A stretch of 64,000 nucleotides of DNA, from the NCBI GenBank assembly GCA_950295325.1, contig OX485808.1, forward strand, positions 22,650,527 through 22,714,526. The letters are read 5' to 3'. This DNA is from Polytrichum commune (taxonomy: Eukaryota; Streptophyta; Polytrichopsida; Polytrichales; Polytrichaceae). The stretch's first letter is position 1, and every line of letters starts with the position of its first letter. The position numbers and the translations under genes were made by a program. Below, piece by piece: positions 57,645-64,000 of the stretch. The notes below the pieces were generated by a model. That model worked only from the letters and a program-made list of their open reading frames with translations, was not told where the DNA came from and made no database searches.

Positions 57645-60600
57645 CAATCTGTGCAGCGGGATCTTTGACATATCAAGAGAACTGATTTGTGGGAAACACA
57701 ATTTAAGGGTGCATGCTCTCACTCACTTCAATCATTCTTAACCCCGTTTACTTTACCATCTCCACAAGAAATATAAAGCTCTCAGGATTCCGAATAGCAG
57801 AAGCAATATAAGCAACAGAATATTCATGTAAACCCAATTCTGAGTTGGGTGTCCAAGTGACAGGAGCAAAGCCAAGAGGCATACAAGGTGAGGTATAAAT
57901 GTTGGATCATATATCAGATCAGCTCCCAAGCTGTAGGTCACATGACAGGTACAAAGAATTACTTCACTGCATAGACACTGGAGATAGTCTGCCAAGAAAA
58001 ATGTGAACTCAAACCAAAACTCTGTGCAGAGTACAAATCTGAACTCATAATTAGATTTCCTGTAAATGAGAAACTCTGTTATTATACTAAGTCACACAAG
58101 TGCTAAAAATAGTGTTGGATCTGCAACTGGGCTCTCAGCACTTCTACATTCAAATGGGGTCTGTAGTCAACAAGTTAAAGAAAAGACATCCAGAGTAGCT
58201 TTCATGACATTTGAATCCAGAGTTTGTGGATCCCTTTCAGAAAGTGTTCCCCAAGGTAGTTGCTGGCATATCAGCAGCATTTGCCAGCCTCCTCCAATTA
58301 GAAGGAAAAAGGATAAATAGCAAACATGTTTACAATAGTATATTCCACCAGGAATGTAATTAAAAAACTGTCTTTACAGAACAATAGCAATTCATATTCA
58401 GCTCCCTTTCTTGTAGAACTGCAGGGTATTGCTACATGCAAGGATAAGAGTTATAAGGACAATGGCCTACATCAAATTATGTAAGTCCAGAAAAGCAAAG
58501 ATCAAGAAGAAAAGTTAGGAGATTGCATGCACCCTAAGTCCCTACCCTAGTTGAGGTGTGGAGTGGCTCTTGACTGCAATCATCTTGCTCTGCCCCCTTG
58601 ACCTTCACCCCATTGATTGATAGGCTGTGCGCCTCATATTGGCTAATATGGCAAGGGAACCATCTGACAATTTCACCTACCACATGCGAGAAGAAACACT
58701 ATTAGATCTTCAAATAGTGGCACATCACCTCTTCATGTACAGCAAATTCATAGCACTTTCCAAGTCAACCTGTCTTCAGGAAGTACTCTATAGATTAGAA
58801 CCACAACTTTTCATTCCCCCAAATTTACCATCAGCAAGTAAGTACTACATTAAAATAATGAATATAGGTAAATTAGTCGGTATAGTCCATAAACTATACC
58901 TTGAGACCAATTTCTGCACATACCCTTCAAATCAAAACTGCAGAGCACTACCCAAAACATTGCAACTCACGTTGTACTACCTCACCAGTTATAATAATGC
59001 ATTGGTTGTATAATATACTTTGGCTGTATACATGACCTTTCAGAGCAAGTCCTAGTTATCACCAGATTTAATATCTTGGGAGCCACCAAGGCAGGCAAGT
59101 TTAATGCCAACCATTCCGGCCCCAGCACCCACCTGTATACATATTGAAGTAGAAAGCAGTTTCACTCTCTGGATTATAAAGTTTCTACATAGAAAAAAAA
59201 TCGACATCAAGGCTGGAAACTATATATCAAGATCTTTTTGAGGCTACTCAAGATCTTACTGCACGTCTAGAACAAGAGACCTTATCCATCAACTTAAGAG
59301 CGCTCTGACAGAAGAAGGTATGGACAATTCCCTTGCATTTTCACAGTCTAGCACACCCTAGCAATGCTGGATGTATCATAGAACACTACATCTGATTCCC
59401 ATACAGAAATGGACAGAGTACTAAGCCTTCCTTTTCTGAAGATAGCCACTACTTTCTACTGATATTTTGACAACCCTAACTGGCTTGAACCCTCATACCA
59501 TAGACAATTATCCAACTACAAGGTTCAGAATTCCATGCTTCTTTGTAGAATATATGACCACAAGTATAGAAGTTTTAACAAATAAAGTGTAGTGCAAAAT
59601 AATTGGTAGGGGAAAATATTCATACACGGGTGATCAAACATATCCTGTGTCACCTTCAAGCATATTGAGAGCTCACCAGAATCTTCTGATTCTTTCATGG
59701 CGCGTGTCTTCAACGCTAGATGAGCCCTTGCTTTGGCAGGCATCCTGTATGAGAAGCTTTTGTAGCTCCTAAGTGGAATTTCAGGGCCCTCCTGTTGAAG
59801 ACAGTGACGTGATGTTAAGTTTGAAACCTCCAAATAAATGTGAACATGAAAAACACAGAAACTATCCAAGACTCGAAACTTGGCACTTGACATGAAACAC
59901 ATACTCACTAATGGTAACACACAGAAGAGGAAATTAGTGCCAATCTTTGCATTAATTAAAAGTGACAAAACCTACGAGGTCACCTGTAAAGGAAGCAAGT
60001 AGATAGTATGAGGTTCATGCAAGTTATCCAGAACCTCCTCACCGTCATATTCTGCGGCCAGTATGAATTGCTTTAATAACCGCCTCAGATACAGCCAACC
60101 TGGTGAATATCTCTTGAAGGTCTTTGCATCCACTACAAAATATGGGCGAGTCTCAGTAGATTTCTCACCAGAAACCAACCCAACCTAGCACACCTTGTCA
60201 AATGTGGGATGTACATTATTTGGAGTTTTCTTGTACAACCACTAAAGGAGAGAAAGAGATATCAAATTCATCACTTGTGCACACTTGTAGCATGTATATC
60301 ATACATGGATAGACAAAATACTCCAAGAATATGAAATCACTGAATTCTAGCTCTATCATCATGGTGTGCTACTCTGAAGGAACTCACACCCACCCTTGTT
60401 GCCCGCATAATTTCTAAAACTGCAAGCGCATGATAATCCAGCCAAGGGTGCTCGGAACAAAACAATTCAGGATCCAGAATATACAGAAATGCTGTATGGC
60501 TTCCCCACATTTTTCTTGTGAAATTCGAGTTGTGCACATACAAACCGCCATTTTCTAAAAAAATAAGTAAATCATCAACAAATGGGAAAGCTATGTGTAC

Positions 60601-61426
60601 CTCATCATTGAGAAACTTCTCCGGAAAGAAGGTCTGGGCATCGATCACAGAAAGGACACCACCTCCCAACTTCCTGCAACAAACGAGATTGAAATTCAGT
60701 TAACACGTTCACCATTGCAATATATAGCATGTGGAGACTACCAGACATTGTTATCCAGATGAAGATAGCAAAGATGGATTTTGGCCACAATTGCTGAATT
60801 AATTATTTCACTTATATATATATATATAAGTGAAATAATTAATTCAGCAATTTGTGACAGCCTCCAATTTGTGACATCCTCTCTCTTCCAGCATACTCCA
60901 AAACCACATTCCGCAAAAGTAATATGACAGAAATAATGAGATCACTCAAGAACTGCACACATTGCCCAGGTTGCATGAGCTCAAAATTACTAGACAGCAC
61001 CACAATGATTGCATACTCTACCCTCAAAAACACATACACACTTTGAGTTACTAAGACTAGAAATCCTTTCCACTCTGCACCTCCCGGGATACTTTGCCAC
61101 ACAAAAGGATCCCACTGTGACTGAAACAATCGCATGATCAGATGAGGAACCAGGAACACCATAGAATGTTGGACTCAACCCAGCAAGCCATTGGGTAGAT
61201 GTCTGAATCAGGGTTCTTAAATGATGACATCGGGGCAGTGAAAATCCTTAAAACTAGAACACAGGAAAGCTGTGCGAAAACTGTGAGACAAACCCAGAAT
61301 GCAAATTCTCATGTACACAACAGCAAAGTTGATGCATATTTTTTACCTGGCAAAAGTATCAACATCCGAAGATGACTCCATGGTCCGAAAGGCAGCCACC
61401 AACGCCCCGCCATCCTTCACCTCCAT
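57645..61426 (-). pseudogene. Decayed second copy of EEF2KMT
   Basis: The copy matches 27585-31870 in order and orientation, including introns and 3' flank. Exon 1 (61426-61347), exon 2 and exon 3 (to about 59981) are still open. Then it breaks: the exon carrying NMLEGDTG has lost about 19 bp (frame shift near 59668), the exon with CCTWPAGLYLSEF is absent together with about 400 bp (near 59165-59190), the motif I exon (59094-59134) has lost its GT donor, the next exon has an insertion in NMRHN, and the last exon has lost about 20 bp and is shifted. It cannot make a methyltransferase. A short N-terminal product (to about 60000) remains possible. Its upstream flank keeps a telo-box near 61541. 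Confidence 0.88.
60789..60852. repeat. 64-bp perfect palindrome
   Basis: The sequence from 60789 to 60852 equals its own reverse complement, with (TA)n at the centre and ttgctgaattaattatttca arms. It lies in the first intron of the EEF2KMT pseudogene and is absent from the intact copy. Confidence 0.95.
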
Positions 61427-64000
61427 CTCCTCTGCCCACAGAATATTGGCAAACAAATGCTTTCAATGTCGATGATTTCAATGTTGCTACCATCTGCCCC
61501 GCAATTGCAACAACAATAGTTCGAGACCGGGTTTTACAGTTTAGGGTTTAATCTCCCTGGTTACTTGGCTGGTTGGGAGGTATCATCAAAGCATCGCATC
61601 CTTAAGTACAGTTATAATGACAAACATTGCTTTCGGTCTTCTCATGATGAATAATATAGATGTGAGAACTGTGAGAACTCGTCACACTCACAAATCTCAT
61701 CGTTTTCATGGTAAACTTTGTATGATTACATGAGTTTACATATATGCAACCATAACTGCAACAAATAATGGTTGAAGGTCATGAGTAGGGTTTAGGGTTT
61801 AGGGTCCATGATACGTCATCTGGTTAAGAGGCACCATCAAAGGATCACGTCCATACGGTTAATTCGACAAACGTTGCTTTCAGTCTCCTCATGATGAACA
61901 TAGAATTGAAAACTTTTGAGAACTTATCATAATCACCAATCTCAAGCTTTTGATGGTAACTTTGCTTTCAATATGAGTCTCTATAGAATATGGATTTGGG
62001 GAAAGTTGCAATAGAATATTGGTCATATGGAACTTAAACACTTGACAAATTTAACCCTTGGGGTTTCGCATAAGTACATAGTTAGACCGTTCACGATGAA
62101 CACCTTTGTTGGATAGCTATTAACCAATAATACACGGGTAATCGAGTCTAGCATTCGGAATGGAAAGAGGTTTTTGTTGAATGTTACATTACGGTTTTGT
62201 TTTGAAATATGATCATTGTGTAAGGCGAAGGTGAGGGGGCCAACAAGCCAATGAAGTCGAGTGTCTTTGGAGGAACAAGGGAGCGGATTTAAGGTAGACG
62301 TGCCTAAATCCAACATAGCATTGGACACCTACATTTGAGTGGTACGTGGTCAGGTGTGTGGGCCTAAGAACATACATCCAAAAATACGTACGTTTAGGAC
62401 TAAGTGCTCACAATGTGATAACCATTACATGCTCAAGTGTTAACATGATTGGGGGGACCTACCTGACCACTTAATGAGCATGATAAACTTCACTTTGATA
62501 GCGAATTAGATATTCATATGAGTAGTATTCTATTGCAACTTATCTAAATGGTTGTGAACACAATCTAAATATGCTAATCATCTCGCACTAACTGCATAGT
62601 TCCTATCCTACAAGAAGTGGATGCAAAGAGGAAAAAACATCCAAATAACATGTGTCTACCCTTATGAATAGTTAGGGTACACAAATCATCAAATACGGAG
62701 CGGGGGAAGAGGATAACGTAGCATAGTAATCGAGGAAGCAAGGCATGTAAAATTGATGGTGGGTACAATGGATGGACTCGATATTTGGGACAAACTAATT
62801 TGGGAGCTCGGAGAACAAGTTTGTCGCATGGTTTGTGTGTGTGTGTGTGTGTGTGTGTTGGGGGAGGGTGTGATGGTATATTCGAATGGGGTGGTGGGGA
62901 TTGGAAAGAGGTTAGGAGGAGAGAAAGGTCAACCATAGTGGTGGGTGGACATGATGGTTAGTGAGTTTGGATTACAATGTTTAGCCAACCAAACAAACAA
63001 AGTGCATAGCTTGGGGTGTGGAGGTTAGGGTAGGGGTTTTCGTGCATGTCCGCACCGTTTTGTAACTTCAATGCAAAACGGGAACACCAAATAGCGAAGG
63101 ATAATATAATTGGATGCAAACTCTCTCAAAGAGGGACGAAACTGTGGGTTTTATCCTCCTCGGAGAAAATGTTCTCTTAAGAGTCTTTTAGCTTGTCGTC
63201 GTGTTTCGGAGCCGACTTTGAAATCTGGGTGGAATTTGTGGGGTTTCTTCTTTCTGTCTCTCAAACTTGGAGAAAATCTCGGGGTTTAAAATAGGATATG
63301 CACGTCAGACCATGTGTCTTAAATCCCGGATCAGTCCATCCATCGTGGTAGAACAAGCTAGAGAACCGGTTCTTAATAGCCCGACACTACATGAAATATT
63401 GTATATATTGTCACTTCGTTATTTGGAATTACAAGACTTTATATTAGTTACTGTTAATATTTTAAAACCAAATAAATAGGTCAAAGTTCTATAACGTCGA
63501 AACAACCGATTTGACCTTTGTTGACAAAAATTGAGATATACGACAAATAACTTCAGCATTAAGAAAACTTGGAGTGATTTTATATTGATTCTCATATTTC
63601 AAGATTTGAGACTAAATCCGTGGTTCCATTTGCTTTACTTTACGGTTAACTCTAATATCTTGGATGTGGGGCAAAGGATAGGGAGAGAACAAACTAGGCA
63701 ATTAAGGGGAGATGAATTGTTTGATTGTGAGATACCATCTACGAGGGAGTTTAGGAGACGCATGAAGAGGGGGGGGGGGGGTATACTTTTGGTGCTTGCA
63801 AATGAAGATTGAATCATACTTGTGTGATTTGAAGGAGACATGATGTAAAACCAATGACAGGTATAGCATAACATGCTTAATGGATCGATTAAATACCGAA
63901 CTTTAATGGAACGGTTTTTTAGAAGAACAAAAAAAAAGATGTTTCAAAAGTTGGTTTCACCGTACATTAGCATGACTCAAAAGTTCACGTTGTCCGAAGG
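61427..64000. other. Upstream of the pseudogene and right edge; no gene seen
   Basis: A local duplication relates about 61590-61720 to 61850-61960 (gacaaac-ttgctttc, ctcatgatgaa, aatctca). A TTTAGGG triplet occurs at 61786-61804. (GT)n lies at 62834-62858. A G10 run lies near 63771. The frame at 63531-63812 (93 codons) has no recognisable domain. A half-site of the GGAGTTAC family lies near 63415. Confidence 0.4.

Noticed and set aside
61786-61804. TTTAGGG triplet as a telomere remnant
   Set aside because: Only about two and a half units, next to a decayed promoter that already had telo-box text; too short for an interstitial telomere.

Overview
This is a gene-poor, AT-rich stretch of plant nuclear DNA. 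The evidence is spliceosomal introns with GT..AG borders, plant-type telo-boxes (AAACCCTA), a 2-oxoglutarate dioxygenase, an RRN3 gene and an EEF2KMT gene of plant form, and a dense crop of plant-style transposons (PIF/Harbinger, Stowaway-like, hAT-like, LINE, SINE). I cannot fix the species. The LINE combines RNase H with a restriction-like endonuclease and I do not know that layout from well-studied flowering plants, so a non-seed land plant is possible, but that is inference.

Layout. 1-3088: right end of a Harbinger-like MITE, then the first three exons (minus strand) of a 2OG-Fe(II) dioxygenase gene that runs off the left edge. 3.1-7.7 kb: no gene seen, one complete and one partial copy of a TA-target MITE. 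7743-11421: a nearly complete autonomous PIF/Harbinger transposon with perfect 37-bp terminal inverted repeats, a Myb/trihelix-like partner gene (plus strand) and a DDE transposase (minus strand) interrupted by one stop codon. 11.4-27 kb: transposon graveyard holding a fold-back with poly-G/poly-C ends, Harbinger-like MITEs (one with a 93-bp minisatellite), a 49-bp minisatellite, a 5'-truncated LINE with an 11-bp target duplication, a tRNA-like SINE with a 9-bp target duplication and a hAT-like MITE. 27.6-31.9 kb: an apparently intact nine-exon EEF2KMT (FAM86) lysine methyltransferase gene, minus strand. 35.2-36.4 kb: a 404-codon open frame of unknown function. 38-42.7 kb: nested MITEs. 41.9-43.1 kb: a small coiled-coil gene, plus strand, convergent with RRN3 (44.0-47.6 kb, minus strand). 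47.86-48.32 kb: a near-perfect 219-bp-arm inverted repeat just upstream of RRN3. 51.1-56.0 kb: two copies of an LTR-like repeat that carry a chain of small hairpins with a shared loop. 57.6-61.6 kb: a second, decayed copy of the EEF2KMT locus. 61.6-64 kb: no gene seen.

The two confident housekeeping genes serve the protein-synthesis machinery: RRN3 recruits RNA polymerase I for rRNA synthesis and EEF2KMT methylates elongation factor 2. Both have telo-box motifs upstream, as many plant translation and ribosome genes do. The rest is mostly mobile DNA. Several insertions are nested (Harbinger MITE in a TA-target MITE, Stowaway-like MITE in another TA-target MITE, LINE in a fold-back), which gives a relative order of insertion.
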